Of a stretch of 64,000 nt of DNA, positions 43,825 to 55,018 are shown in pieces. Location of the stretch: the NCBI GenBank assembly GCA_011109175.1, contig RDEW01000015.1:21378-85377 (forward strand), read 5' to 3'. The stretch comes from Dicyema japonicum (taxonomy: Eukaryota; Dicyemida; Rhombozoa; Dicyemidae). A program made the position numbers and the translations under genes. Each line of letters starts with the position of its first letter. The stretch's first letter is position 1. The notes under the pieces are model-generated. The model was given only the letters and a program-made list of their open reading frames with translations, did no database searches and was not told where the DNA came from.

Positions 43825-44079
43825 ATTGGCAAATTGTCTGAGTATAGGGAAATATATGGAGATAGTCATATATTTCATTCGAAAGTGGAACAGACATCAG
43901 CATGCTCTAGTTGTCACGAGACAGTGGGCATTGCTGTGGACGATAACCATCCCCTGGGAGAACCTGAGAGTCATGTCGATCGTATTTTCGATTTCATAAC
44001 GACAACTTTACTCATTCCCAACCCCTCCGCAGATTTCGAAGGCGACTGGGGAGAACTTCTCTACTCTGATTGTAGGTAA
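43825..44079 (+). CDS. Uncharacterised coding exon
   Basis: Open frame from an AG acceptor-like site: IGKLSEYREIYGDSHIFHSK, then SACSSCHETVGIAVDDNHPL, ending ADFEGDWGELLYSDC. Composition looks coding, with a C--C-H cluster. The end GATTGTAG|GTAACC could be a donor. No family recognised. Confidence 0.35.
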   Translation: MGKLSEYREIYGDSHIFHSKVEQTSACSSCHETVGIAVDDNHPLGEPESHVDRIFDFITTTLLIPNPSADFEGDWGELLYSDCR

Positions 44080-44213
44080 CCTATCACAAGTTAACTCTCA
44101 TAATGGTTTTAGTTGGGAATCTCAAATTGATTGTTTTATAAGCAAAAGTAGTTAACTTATTGTCTACTGTGGTGTCGTAAATATAATTATTAGTTTTAAC
44201 AACTTTTTCTTAA

Positions 44214-44543
44214 TCATTTTCTAGAGGCGGTGATGGATCCACCTAACTCGGGAGACTCCCAATACCTGGTCGGCACCCGAAAAGAATCTCTCTTCCCTAT
44301 TTCAGTGGAGGGGTCCTCATAATGGTGGATAGATAGAAAGGACGTGATGCTTGCAAAGAATACGGGTTTCCTGTACTGTTGTCTGGTCTTAGAAATAAAA
44401 AATATATTTATACTTTGAAAGCCGTTTTCTAACAAACAAAAGTTTAAAAACCAAAATATTCGTATAAAATAGTTGAACCATAAAAATGAGCATTTTGCGA
44501 GACATGTTTGTTGTTGGGAGTTTTGTTTAATGAGTGTGTACAA
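44214..44543 (-). repeat. Repeat with conserved peptide, copy A
   Basis: The minus-strand frame ends SIHHYEDPSTEIGKRDSFRV. A plus-strand frame at 46672-46983 contains SIHHCVNPSTELEKRNLWIS and the preceding RQQY block in the same order. Two diverged copies keeping the same peptide suggest a protein-coding mobile element of unknown type. Confidence 0.4.
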
Positions 44544-44616
44544 ACACAGTTTTATAGTCTTAACTTGTCACAGTCATATTAAAAAATCAGTCGATAAAAA
44601 AATTGTTGTTCGCAAA

Positions 44617-44928
44617 AAGTAAAAAAAAGTAAGCACTTCCGTGTTGCCATAAGCACGTAAAATGCCTAGGGTTTCGCTCATGCAGAACACACACTTTATT
44701 TAAGTAAAGAACAGTTATTATAACTAATTGTAGAGGAGAACCAAAGAATGCTCTTCACTATTTGTTTTTTTTTGTCTGCATGTCCCCTAGACTATCCAGT
44801 TCCGCAGTGAATCTCCACTGATGAAGGCGTCACTCGTCAATCCCTTTTTGCATCGTAGATGCATGGAACCTTCCACCAGGTGAACAGCAGCGAGAATCGA
44901 ACCCGTGACCTAAGCCACTTAGCCCGAC
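44617..44928 (-). mobile_element. SINE with LINE-derived 3' tail
   Basis: Flanked by the 13-bp duplication TGTTGTTCGCAAA (44604-44616 and 44929-44941). Read on the minus strand it begins inside the tRNA-like head (GTCGGGCTAAGTGGCTTAGG), keeps the B-box, body and AATAAAGTGTGTG, then ends with about 45 bp, CCTAGGCATTTTACGTGC and onward, that match the 3' end of the RTE-like LINE at 24040-24085. The A-box is lost by 5' truncation. Confidence 0.88.
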
Positions 44929-45155
44929 TGTTGTTCGCAAATTGAATTAAAAATATGAAATTTCATAAATTTTTCATTGGAGATTTAAATTTATCTATAA
45001 ATTTTAATAATTAATCAATAAAATTAATTAATTTAACTTGAAATTTTCTTGGATTGGATGGAATACAGGAAGGACAATCTTCTTCGATGGAAGGAATAAG
45101 GGTTCCTTTTTTGTAGAGTGATTCCACAACTTAGCCACCAGAAACGGCAGATCAC

Positions 45156-45470
45156 ATGACGCGTGCTTTTCAAAAATTCTGGAAAAACTTATTCTCGATC
45201 AGATTAAATTTTACTTTCTCGGTCGTATCCTTCCAACATGGTTTTAAGAAGGCTCATTCATTCCACAACTATTCACCTTACATGTTTGACGAAATTCATC
45301 AGAGGGCCTACCTATTATGCACAAATCCAGAAAAGTCGAGCTCAATGATTTTCACTCCCAATAGAGGACTGACCTTTTTGACCCTTAATGGAATATCAAT
45401 CCTCTCCACAAACTCAATCAAAATACTGGGGATCACATACGATCCCCTTATGAACACGAATTAGTGCTAA
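45156..45470 (+). pseudogene. LINE reverse-transcriptase relic (Jockey-like)
   Basis: QHGFKKAHSFHN resembles the conserved QHGFRKGRST block of RT; further on, NPEKSSSMIFTPN and SIKILGITYDP match the PEKT---F and KILGV--D blocks that follow the palm. Motifs between are deleted. Confidence 0.5.
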
Positions 45471-45869
45471 AAACAATGGAGGCATCCTTAATCACTAATA
45501 ATTAGTCAGAAAATAACGGAATCGGTAGGAATTTGATTGAGACAGTTATCTCAAATTGTGCATTTTGTTAGGTATGTTTAGCTTTTTATTTCCACAGGCA
45601 AAGAAATTACTGAACACGAAACCGCCAATAACACCGAAGCTAGAAGACTAAGGGATCGCTGACTTAATAGACCTAATACTCAGAAATGAATGATGGGTAT
45701 GATTTACAGATAATAAAATTTTGATTTTGGTTGTTGTGGACTCTCAAAATATGCTATGAAAATGGAAATTTGAAAAATGATCCAAATATGGAGAAAGCGA
45801 AAGTCTTCTTGATTACAATTGTCTGAATATATACAGCGTCATCTACTTTATGTGTGTTTGGTGGTGTTA

Positions 45870-46095
45870 ATAGAAATTGCTCACAATGCCACCCCATGTT
45901 AGTACTATGTCTACTCTATCATTGTGAATTAATTCACTGGCAAATTGGCCATATTTATGTTGCTTCTCCACTTCAGGATGTTTTAACATTTCGTGAGAAG
46001 TGATTCCCACCTCAATAAGGGTAATCTCATTTTTCGTTTTATCATAAACAAAAATATCTGACTTATGTTTGACCCGAGTTTGTTTGCAGCGTCGT
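45870..46095 (-). pseudogene. LINE REL-domain relic, KPDI type
   Basis: Minus strand: KSDIFVYDKTKNEITLIEVG, then HPEVEKQHKYGQFA and IVLTWGGIVSNFY followed by a stop. This matches the relic at 24.1 kb. The first proline of the PD motif is replaced by serine. Truncated. Confidence 0.55.
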
Positions 46096-46424
46096 CTACC
46101 CTTATAGATACAATCGATTGGATTGCACGTGTTTTTATCCTTTTATACTTTTTTATTCTAAACTGACGACAAAGATGTAAGTGTATACGCATCACAACTT
46201 TATTATGTCATCACATACAAGCACCGTTGAGAATCCTGTCACACCATGTGACCAAATGATCCACCTTTAAGCCATACCACAATGACTGAAATTTGATTTC
46301 ATCTCTTTAAAGAATTCCGATTTGGACCACACAATATATTGTTTGGGCTATTGTTTCCATTGGTTAACCATTCCATTAATCTATCAATGTCAACATTTGT
46401 GTCTTGAAAACAATTAAATACCAC

Positions 46425-46500
46425 GTGATACCCAGTGGCTTCTCCGTTGCAATCGTGAGAGCCAATGCCAGGTCGATTATGTCGATGGGAACCATTCTGT
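46425..46500 (+). pseudogene. LINE REL-domain 3' fragment
   Basis: Encodes SVAIVRANARSIMSMG, the terminal block of the RPDG-type family, closely similar to the fragment at 9540-9612. Confidence 0.5.
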
Positions 46501-46671
46501 TCTAAATATTATTATTATCTAACCCCGAAAAAGGGAACACTTTTTATCGATTGTTTTGCGAAATTAAGAAAATCGGGATAATTTTATATTCAAAAATGAC
46601 TACCGAAAAATATAAGGATTAGAGTTACGGCTAAACTTAGGAACAGAATAGCGGTTAGTTAAAACAGAGTT

Positions 46672-46983
46672 ATGTTTAAGGTTATAGTTAGATCAAACCA
46701 TAAAGTGGATCTTCCTAGCATAATACTTCAGAAATCAGGTTCGATGTTCCAGAATTCCATTCGACCTCATTACTGCTCAAAAATTTTGAATTTAAGACAG
46801 CAGTATCAAAAAGGACCTAACAAAATATGTTTTATTCAGTTCCCCCGGTCGGAGTTGGACCTATCCTTTCCAAGTATCCACCATTGTGTAAACCCTTCCA
46901 CTGAATTAGAGAAGAGGAATCTTTGGATATCAGCTCGGCATTGGGTATCTTCAAGTTTGGTGGATCCAATATCGCCTCTATAA
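46672..46983 (+). repeat. Repeat with conserved peptide, copy B
   Basis: See copy A at 44214. The frame carries LRQQYQKG and SIHHCVNPSTELEKR and ends LVDPISPL. Together the two copies indicate an uncharacterised repeated coding element. Confidence 0.4.
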
Positions 46984-47249
46984 ATTAAAGAAGACAAGGA
47001 TCAGAAGGATATGTTTCTACCAAATATGTAATCACACCTAGTGCCAATGCAATGCGAGCTACAGCACTAACCACTGGCTTCTGATAAAAATGCAAAGTCC
47101 TTTACTTATAAAAACTTTTGTTTTTGATTTAATAAAGAACGAGAATGACATTACTTGATTTATTAAGCTGTTTCATTGTTTTTTGTAAAAGTTGACTGAA
47201 ACTACTAATTTGATAAATTTTGATTTATTTAATAACAAAATTAAATTAT

Positions 47250-47465
47250 GGTAAGGTCTCCATTATGGCCTGCGGACATTGAGCACACATGGGAGTTACC
47301 CCTCATGATCGCGAGTCCAATGTTCTGGAAGAGACATCGTGTCATTCTAAGCTCTCTCTTCCTCAGTCCTTCAAGCCGCCTGATTAACCTGATAAATCTG
47401 ACGTGCTCGGGCCAAGCACATCAGACGTACTTCCGCCTTTTCGAATCTGATAAATTGACTTAATA
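47250..47465 (-). pseudogene. LINE REL-domain 3' fragment
   Basis: The minus strand matches 14590-14720 at DNA level, including the stretch coding (I)GLAIMRGNS. It is the terminal part of the RPDG-type LINE. Confidence 0.5.
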
Positions 47466-48237
47466 CTTAAGATTGGAGAGAATTTGAAACAAAGTAAAGT
47501 GTGTCCTTATGCTTCTCAACAACCACGTGTTGCATTTGTAATTCTTTGAACTAAATTGATCAGAGTCCTTTGATTTTAGTAATATATTTTTGACTTTACA
47601 TATTTGTGGTATTTTCATGATGAATTATTAATCAACCGAAAACATTTCAATTCAAATTTAAAAATCCATTTAAAAGCAGTAAAGCCAGGAGAACCATGAA
47701 ACGTGGGTAATATCACTCAAACAGTAATGAATCGATTATAAGTAATGATATTTTTATCAATACTGGTTGCCAATTTTATTTCTTTTAACCACGAATTGGC
47801 TGACCTTATAGTTCTCCTAAGTAGACAAGCAAACAAAGTAAACTCTATGACGTCCATATCTCAAATAGTGGGAAATGGTTAAGCTGGAGTATTCAACTGA
47901 GAATCAAATATAAAGATATGTAAATTCGACCTCCCCCTTAAATTAATAAAATTTGTATAATTTTGATGTATTAATTATAGTTTATGATTGATTAAATCTT
48001 TCTATAGTAACTAAATTATGAAATATGAAGGAAATCGAAAATAGTGTTGGAGTGATTTGACGGATTATCAATACGCTAATTTGTCAAATAAGCAATAACT
48101 GAATTACAAGTTGAGGAATTATCAAGCAAATTTGCTAGGCAAAAATTGTACTTTTAACTCAATCATTATTGATTTCGAATTAGCGATCTTGTTTAACTAT
48201 TTATGGAGTATTTGGATAGTTACGGTCTAATTTGTCA
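47466..48237. other. Intergenic stretch upstream of the intermediate filament gene
   Basis: AT-rich, no recognisable gene or repeat. One CACGTG near 47524. It should contain the promoter of the downstream gene. Confidence 0.35.
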
Positions 48238-50186
48238 ATGTCTGTCCAAATGAGAGGAACTTTCAGGTCAAAGAACTACCGGCCTAGAACAAAGACACGT
48301 GTTAGCACTCGAACATTCACAAGTCCCAGTCCGGTCTCGTCTTCTATGAAACTTGTTGAATATAGCCATGGGTTTAGTCCCTATAGTTTGGATGCAACCT
48401 CGGAAACTTCTGTCTTCAAAGCAAACCGAGAAAAGGAGAAGATTGAAATGCAAGACCTCAATGCAAGACTCGCCCACTACATCGAAGTCTCTCGCTATAA
48501 TGATGCTCTGAACAAGAATTTAATGGAAGAAATAGCAAATCTGAAGGCTAGTGACAACAGCGGAGTGGGTTACATAAAGAATATGTACGAGACTGAGATG
48601 GATCAGCTCAGAAAGTTACTCGACGAGGCTGAAAGGGAAAAGGCAGAGTTAAAATCGAAAATTGATAAAAATGATTACGAAGTCAATGATTTGAAAGATG
48701 AGTAAGTGCTCATTGATTTGTTTGATAAAATTAGAATTTATTATTTATTATAGAATTGAAGAACTTGAGAATATAAATGAGGACAATCTGGGGAGACTGA
48801 GAAGACAGGATGACGATGTAGCAAAGTATGAGGCTGAGAATGCTTCTTTGAGGAGAAGATGTGATAATTTACAAGCTGATAAAGATCGTGACAAAAATTG
48901 TCTGGAGAAACTCAAAGTTGAGGTTGTTTCGTTGAGAAATGTAAATTTGTGTCGTTTATGCAGGATTTGATGGCAGAGACTGTCTCCAGGATTGATAGTC
49001 AGAATCAGTGTCAAACGTTGAGGGAAGAATTGGAGTTTCTAAAAGACATCCATGCACAGGTGGGGATCCTTTGGTATTCCAGGAAGTAAAAGAACTCTCA
49101 ACCACCGCAGGAAGAGATCCATTTTCGAAATCCCGGGACTGGTGGTCGAGCGAGTTTTCGAACTGCATACGGGAGATTCAGGAAGAATACGACAATCGGC
49201 TTGAATCGATCAAAACAGATATGGATAATTATTATTCTTTGAAGGTACCATATTTTGACGATTACTTCAAAGGTACAAGAAATTCAGACCGGAGCAGCCA
49301 AGAATGGAATGGAGTCCGCTCAATTCAGGGACAAGTTTAACACAATGAAGTCATCACATTCTGAAATGAAGGGACAAGTCAATCAGAAGGACAAAGATGT
49401 TGACCAGAGTTGTATATTGTAGAATGAACTGTTGAGAATCCAGAATGATGATCTCCGTCGAGAGCTGAGAGAGATACAAATGGATTATGACAAATTCTTG
49501 GTTGAGAAAGACAGCGAAATGTCAGAGATCCGAACTCATCTGGAAAAGACGTTAATAGAATTACAATCCATCACAGATCAGAACCTTTCACTCCAATTGG
49601 AGATTGCGGCCTACAGAAAACTGCTAGAAGGGGAGGAATCCCGGTATGAGATCTCTGATTATGATTAGCATTGGAATCCGAGAAGGATACGACGATGAGA
49701 CCAGCAACATTTATGGTCTTAGTGAATCCGTATTTTAGACGACTCCCTCCACTATTCGTTCCCAAAAAGTGATCATGAGAAGAAGACCACATACCAGCGT
49801 AGTGCGAAGGGTCCAATAACTCTAACATCAGTCCATCCAGACGGGAGTTTCGTAGAAATAGAGAACACGAACGTGTCACAGGTCTCCGAGTGATTATTCG
49901 GTAGAATGAGGACATGACTGGTTGGAAGATGGTACAATGTGCTGATGATAATATTCATGAATATATATTTGACAATTATGAGTTGAAGGGGGGAACCAGT
50001 GTCAAAATATGGGCGAATGATCACTCCAACAAAGAGGAAGGAGATCTTGTGTGGAAGGACAGGACATGTCTTACAAGAGGATCAGTGGTAACGACGACTC
50101 TCCTCGACAAAAAGGGAAATGTAGTGATTGTTCTCATTTTGTAGGAAAAGGCAACATTCACTCAAAAAACAGTATTTACTCTTTAA
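48238..50186 (+). CDS. Intermediate filament protein with lamin tail domain (protostome-type, no NLS or CaaX seen)
   Basis: Forms coiled-coil filaments. Ten exons; introns 52 nt (48702-48753), then 23, 23, 28, 24, 25, 23, 23 and 24 nt; spliced frame 1704 nt, 567 residues. Head: SMSVQMRGTFRSKNYRP-type arginine-rich. Rod start EKIEMQDLNARLAHYIEVSR; coil 1 is of the long lamin/protostome type; rod end LQLEIAAYRKLLEGEESR, the consensus helix-termination motif. After a linker comes the lamin tail domain: GPITLTSVHPDGSFVEIENT, DLVWKDRTC, and, after the last intron (50121-50144), EKATFTQKTVFTL and stop. No KKRK-type nuclear signal lies between rod and tail, and no CaaX ends it. This fits protostome cytoplasmic filaments that kept the lamin tail, though a divergent nuclear lamin cannot be excluded. 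Confidence 0.92.
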
Positions 50187-50813
50187 CTAACTCTTAATTC
50201 CTGTTTAGTTTTTTCTGCCAGTTATAATTCCAATTATAGAATTTGTTGCCGTATTTAATGACAAATTAGCAAATCGATCACTAAGAACTACTAAATAATA
50301 AATTCTCTTTTTAAAATAGAAAATGACTAATACTCCTCACATAATCTAAACTTAAAGCTAAAAATCTGTAGGAACTAAAAATAGAGAATTCTTGAGAACC
50401 CGAATGGTGAGGAGATAAAAGGGAAAGTGGTTAGTTACCCCGACCTCAATAACATATACCGCAAACTTGATGAGACTCCGACCACTACCAAATTAATTAA
50501 ATTAAATCAATTCCAAAGACCACTGTTAAACCGAAAAATAAACTAAGTGATCCCGACGAATTGGATCAAGGCTCTCATTTTTCCTCGGTGTTGATCCCTT
50601 GAGCCTACACAAATACGTTGCGGACGAGCACTTTCTTTTTGGCATTGGTGTCCAAAGAAAGTGGTGAATAAGCAAAATAAAATAAATATTGTTAAATTAT
50701 AAACTTAAAAATCTATTTAAATAAAATTCAAATATTTTAATAAAATAAATAAATAATTTAGGACATTTTAAATACATGATAGACGAGACTGTTGATATAA
50801 CCAAAAGTTCAAA
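50187..50813. other. Intergenic stretch with LINE debris
   Basis: About 50500-50645 resembles the 3' part of the minus-strand RT relic at 21093-21230 (phrases CCAAAGACCAC, GTGATCCCGA, CCTCGGTG). The remainder shows nothing recognisable. Confidence 0.4.
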
Positions 50814-52998
50814 ATGATATTTATTCTTAGGCGTCGAACAAATGTTCGAAACAGCAAAGAATATTTTCACAAAAGACATTTGGAAGATACATCCATACTA
50901 AGTGATTTGAAAGATAAAATACATAAATTTGAATCACTTACTAAGGATTACGTAAATAATGTTAGTAAAATTTTAAATATTAATAAAAATCGGTTTGAGG
51001 TTATTCTCTGATTTGTAGTTCTAATTATCCCTCGGAATTGGACCCAGTTTATTCGTTATTTCAAAACCTGCCTGCATGGAAGCTAAACTTAGAGGAGGAA
51101 TTCTTAAACTCGTGTTCTTTGATTCTTCCCTATATGGATACCTCTGTGGTCAATTTTGGATTTTACTACAAAAAGGTACAAATTTGTGAATTTTATGTTA
51201 ATGATAATTTAGTGTCAGGAATTGTTGAATGACTACCGTTCTGATGTCATGAAACAGATTGAGGCTTACAAGAAAGTCTGTGGTCCCTTAATTTTAGAAA
51301 AAAACTAACTTTGTGGCTCTTGAAAGCAAATTCAACAAGATTTTGGATAAGAAAATGAAAGTGAACGACAAATGTGCTGAAAAGATGACATCTAAGGAGG
51401 AAGAAAAGCTAAACAAAGTAGAATATGTCAACTGTTTGTAGATTAACAGTGAATTAGAACAATCCAAGATTGATTTATTAAAGGCACATCTCCAAATGCA
51501 TGAAAAAGGCAAAGAAGTGAACTTTCTAGTTAACTTTTTCCCGACATATTTACATGACCTAATAAATGTAGTGGTCCAAATTATTCAGGTTTTAAATTTA
51601 GACAGAGAACAAAATGCACGTGACCTCCTTAATAATCTCTTGTCTATTACAAACGATAAGTCCGGGGTATTACACAAGGAAATCTGTTCTGTCTGTGAAC
51701 AAATGAAGGACTTTTCTATGGAGAGTGGACGTCAGAGTTTACTGAAGGGTCTTCCGTCCGAATGTAGCACCTTAAGCATTCCTGTGATGGAGAACCTGGT
51801 TTATCTTCCAAATTATGTAAGCCCTCGGTGGAAGAGATGGAAAGGAACCAAATTCATACATCTCTTAGAGATCTTTTACTGGAAAAGAAGGGAGAGTGCG
51901 CTAATGACTTGGCTGTCCTGAACCAAGTGAGCTTAAATTTGACACAAGTACTCGAGTGACTCGGATATGCTGGCAGAGGTGAGACAGGAATTCATGAATT
52001 TTGCAATGTCAAAACAAGAAAAATCTAAGCAAAAACAGGATGAAGGACTTTTGTGTAGAAAACTGCGGGTTAACCGTTTGAATTCGGACCTGGAGTTTTT
52101 ATGTACTGCAATGATACGGAATCACATAAACTCTTCTTTCAATCTGTTCTACAGGTTGTCTAGACACGTGACTGTAGTGATGGGAGAAGCAAAATATCCA
52201 AATTCATAGGACCTGAGAAGAATTTGAAGATCTTTGGGGGGAATTTGGTGGATATTTGTGATGTATGGTGATTTACTTACGATTTAGGGGAAAAAGAAAC
52301 TCCCAACGATTGTGTCGTTTTTTATATACAAGATCAAAGATCTCGGGGGAATGGAAACCCAGGGAATATTCCGTCACTCTGGACATATCAACGAAAATAA
52401 AAAATTGAAGGACTTTATGGAAGCTGGTGGTGGATGTAATCATTCCAGGTGTTCTCTGTTCCTCTCTCCCTCTCAACTCCTACTGTGATGTCTTCAAGGA
52501 ATTTTACCGATCTCTTGAAGATCCACTGGTGGACACGGATGTGATGAGTAAAATGAACAAAATAAGCAAAACATGTGCAAAAAGTAACGATTCAGATACT
52601 CTGAAGGAGGAGGAGCTTATCCCCGATCTTGTCAAAGAGCTTGATAATCTTCCACAAATATCATATTACAATCTGAAGGTTCTGTGCTTGTTTCTCAAAC
52701 AGTTGTGTGGTGGGTGACTTGTAGAGTCTCCGATATGAAAGATTTGAATTCTATGGACGATTCTAACCTCTCCATACTGTTCGTAATGTCCTTAAACTCC
52801 AAATTGGGGGAGAGTGATCGCACAAACTCTACAAATATCACCCGTCTGCTCATCAAACTTGCCAATAGATCTTTGGGGATGACATATCCCTGGACTTTTC
52901 TGACATATAAGAATTGTGAATCTGGAGACGTTGGTGTGATTGTATATTTTAGTCCTGAAAATTTGAGAATGATAGGTCAAATGAAAACCCCCACTTAA
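50814..52998 (+). CDS. BAR-like coiled-coil and RhoGAP protein
   Basis: RhoGAPs switch off Rho-family GTPases; the N-terminal helical part suggests membrane curvature binding. N-terminal exons are helical and charged (TSILSDLKDKIHKFESLTKD; LNDYRSDVMKQIEAYKKVC; LESKFNKILDKKMKVNDK; ELEQSKIDLLKAHLQMHEKG). A middle coiled coil includes SVEEMERNQIHTSLRDLLLE. RhoGAP begins KKKLPTIVSFFIYKIKDLGG with METQGIFRHSG, where the R is the arginine finger; then YRSLEDPLVDTD (family LPEPL) and ISYYNLKVLCLFLKQ followed by NSMDDSNLSILF. Tiny introns were placed at GT-AG: 51813-51835 (23 nt), 52155-52177 (23 nt, contains CACGTG), 52261-52285 (25 nt), about 52426-52447 (22 nt) and about 52701-52723 (23 nt). The 51.2-51.6 kb joins are uncertain. 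Closest architecture is ARHGAP17/44/SH3BP1; orthology not claimed. Confidence 0.78.
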
Positions 52999-54231
52999 TT
53001 AGAATAAATAATTTTTGATGATTCCATTATTATTGACCCCAGGCTTACAGTCCTTGGTAGGCCAAATAGTCATAACTAATTAATACAAAGAGGGAACCCA
53101 AAGGAGAACATCTGTTTGTGCCGACAAAATCCATCTTCCAATAGACATTACAGGCTTCCGCTTCAGAAGAGAGGTGGAGGATATATAGTCAAGAAGCACC
53201 ACTATTTTCTGAATGACAAGGCCATTTGGTTATTCGGCCTCTCAATAATACCTCTTAAAGTCAAAGTTCATACGCCTTTTAGAATCGTTTTAAATTCAAA
53301 AATGTGTGATTTAGACAAAAAATGTTATAATAAAGTCGATAAAAATATGTCTATGTCAAAATGTGGTTAGAAACTAAGATAGAAATCTAAGTCAACAATT
53401 TCTTGGATATCGTTGATATATCAATAAACAGAGTTACTAATTAATCAAATTTTAATATAGGGAGTTTGCTGCTTCCTCTGACAATGGCTATTGAGCTATC
53501 CACTCTCAGGTATATCCTTGGTGACTCTTTGGATCATTGAGTCGATCTGACGGACTAGGACGTCCGCTTGTGTCCAAGGACTCCTGACGACTCAATAGCA
53601 AATAGGACAAACAAATGATTCTCTGAAATTCTTCGGTATTTTTTTCTCTTCTGATCCTCGGTTTATTTAGAAGCGTGGTCGTGGTCGAAGGCTGAGGCGG
53701 CGAAATTCTTCAGAGATTACGTATCAACACACGTAGTATCCCAACCAAGTTCCGACCATTATAAAAAGAGAAAGTCGTATCTGGTCGGGGTGTTTGCCAT
53801 CCCTCTGCTGGTCAGAAGAGGAAAGCGCTTTTTTTTAGACAGGAACGGCCTGCGCTCAACCTGCACGACAGAAACAAAAGTCAAAATTTTAGCTAAATGT
53901 TATGGAAGAGTCATTCTTGGATGTAATTGTTTTAATTATTACTGCGTTCTAATTGCATCCGTGTGTAATTAGAATTTGTTTATAATAGGCAATTGAGTCA
54001 TTCGACTAAACTCAGTTACTACCAAATTTTGATATTAATTCACTAAAATTCGTTTATTCCCATTGAAATTGATTTTTGTGGCGAAATTGATTTTTTGGTT
54101 AACGAAATACTGCGATACTGTTGGTTTCATAATTATGACGTAATCAGTGTAAAAGCACTTTTGAGACAATTTATTAAATAACTCTGTTAAATTTAACTTT
54201 TATGTGAGTATGACGTCATTTGTTAGTTAGT
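52999..54231. other. Stretch without a supported gene
   Basis: The open frames 53116-53370 and 53790-53972 have no family resemblance. A structured segment with two alternative 9-bp pairings lies at 53487-53599. Confidence 0.3.
53487..53599. other. Possible structured RNA element with competing stems
   Basis: CTCAATAGC (53591-53599) is the exact complement of GCTATTGAG (53487-53495), while the overlapping CGACTCAAT (53588-53596) is the exact complement of ATTGAGTCG (53536-53544). Inside the smaller loop CGGAC pairs with GTCCG around six bases. The two long stems exclude each other. Confidence 0.4.
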
Positions 54232-54996
54232 TTAATTCAGAGCCATTCTCGCTCGCCTTAGATCACGTTCTAGTCTCTCTAGGGAGTCCTTTAAGGAATC
54301 AATCTTGTAATTTGGGACCTTTAATGTCACGTGGTAATCAACCTTGGTATAAAAGTTGGATTCAAAGTTGGTTCTGACTCCACCCACACCTTCATCACTG
54401 GACACATTCCTTTTCTAAGAGTATAACCTTTAGAAATACGCAGGCTGGGGACTTTGAACGTGATTTACTCTGTGAACGAAACCGTCGTGGGGACACAGAA
54501 CGATTTATTGATGAGTACGTGGGCCTCTCATATGAGGGACAGGGACGGGTTCTTGAACGAGATCTTCTAGTAGCTGATCTTGATCGACCAAGGTACTAAA
54601 TAATTATCACTGTATACCGGCTCATAGTAGCGTTCCCTCAATGGAAAGCTAACGGGTTCCTCATAGGAGTAAGGATATGTCTGAACGACTTTGGAAGAGG
54701 TTGAAAATCTCAATCTTGGAGAAATATAGTCCTTTAAATAAGCTGAGATTAAACTGGAAAGTCAATTGTGCGGACCATCAAGTACTCCCTCCCGAATGAG
54801 CTATAATAGGGAAGACAGCTTGGATATGGGAAGAGAAAATCACGTGCATTGGTTGTGTAGCTTGCAAGAACCGTATTGAGTCCTGTCCTGTTGGAGACCT
54901 CGATCAGTTTAATGTAGACTGGTTCATCTAAGACCAATAAAGGGAAGAATAATACCGTAAAGTTTGTCGATAACCGAATCAGCACTATATTCCATA
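54232..54996 (-). CDS. Novel arginine/serine-rich protein
   Basis: I do not recognise it. On the minus strand, start MEYSADSVIDKLYD, then EPVYIKLIEVSNRTGLNTVL, a tyrosine- and proline-rich part (FPYPSCLPYYSSFGREYL), an RS-rich core (YLGRSRSATRRSRSRTRPCP ... RRFRSQSKSRSKSPAC), and a C-terminal helix DSLKDSLERLERDLRRARMA before TAA. Four GT-AG introns of about 28, 23, 22 and 25 nt join these parts in one frame. The RS core is typical of splicing or nuclear-speckle proteins, but also occurs elsewhere. One base is unaccounted for in my coordinate sum, so one boundary may be off by a base. The start lies 22 bp from a plus-strand ATG, suggesting a shared bidirectional promoter. Confidence 0.7.
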
Positions 54997-55018
54997 TAAA
55001 ATGTCTAAAATATGATTA

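Noticed and set aside
48702-48753. Alternative 33-nt intron in the filament gene
   Set aside because: Ending at the earlier TTAG puts a stop codon in frame; only the 52-nt intron keeps the coiled coil open.
53541-53600. Hammerhead ribozyme
   Set aside because: The CUGAUGA and GAAA core elements are absent although a three-way-like fold is possible.
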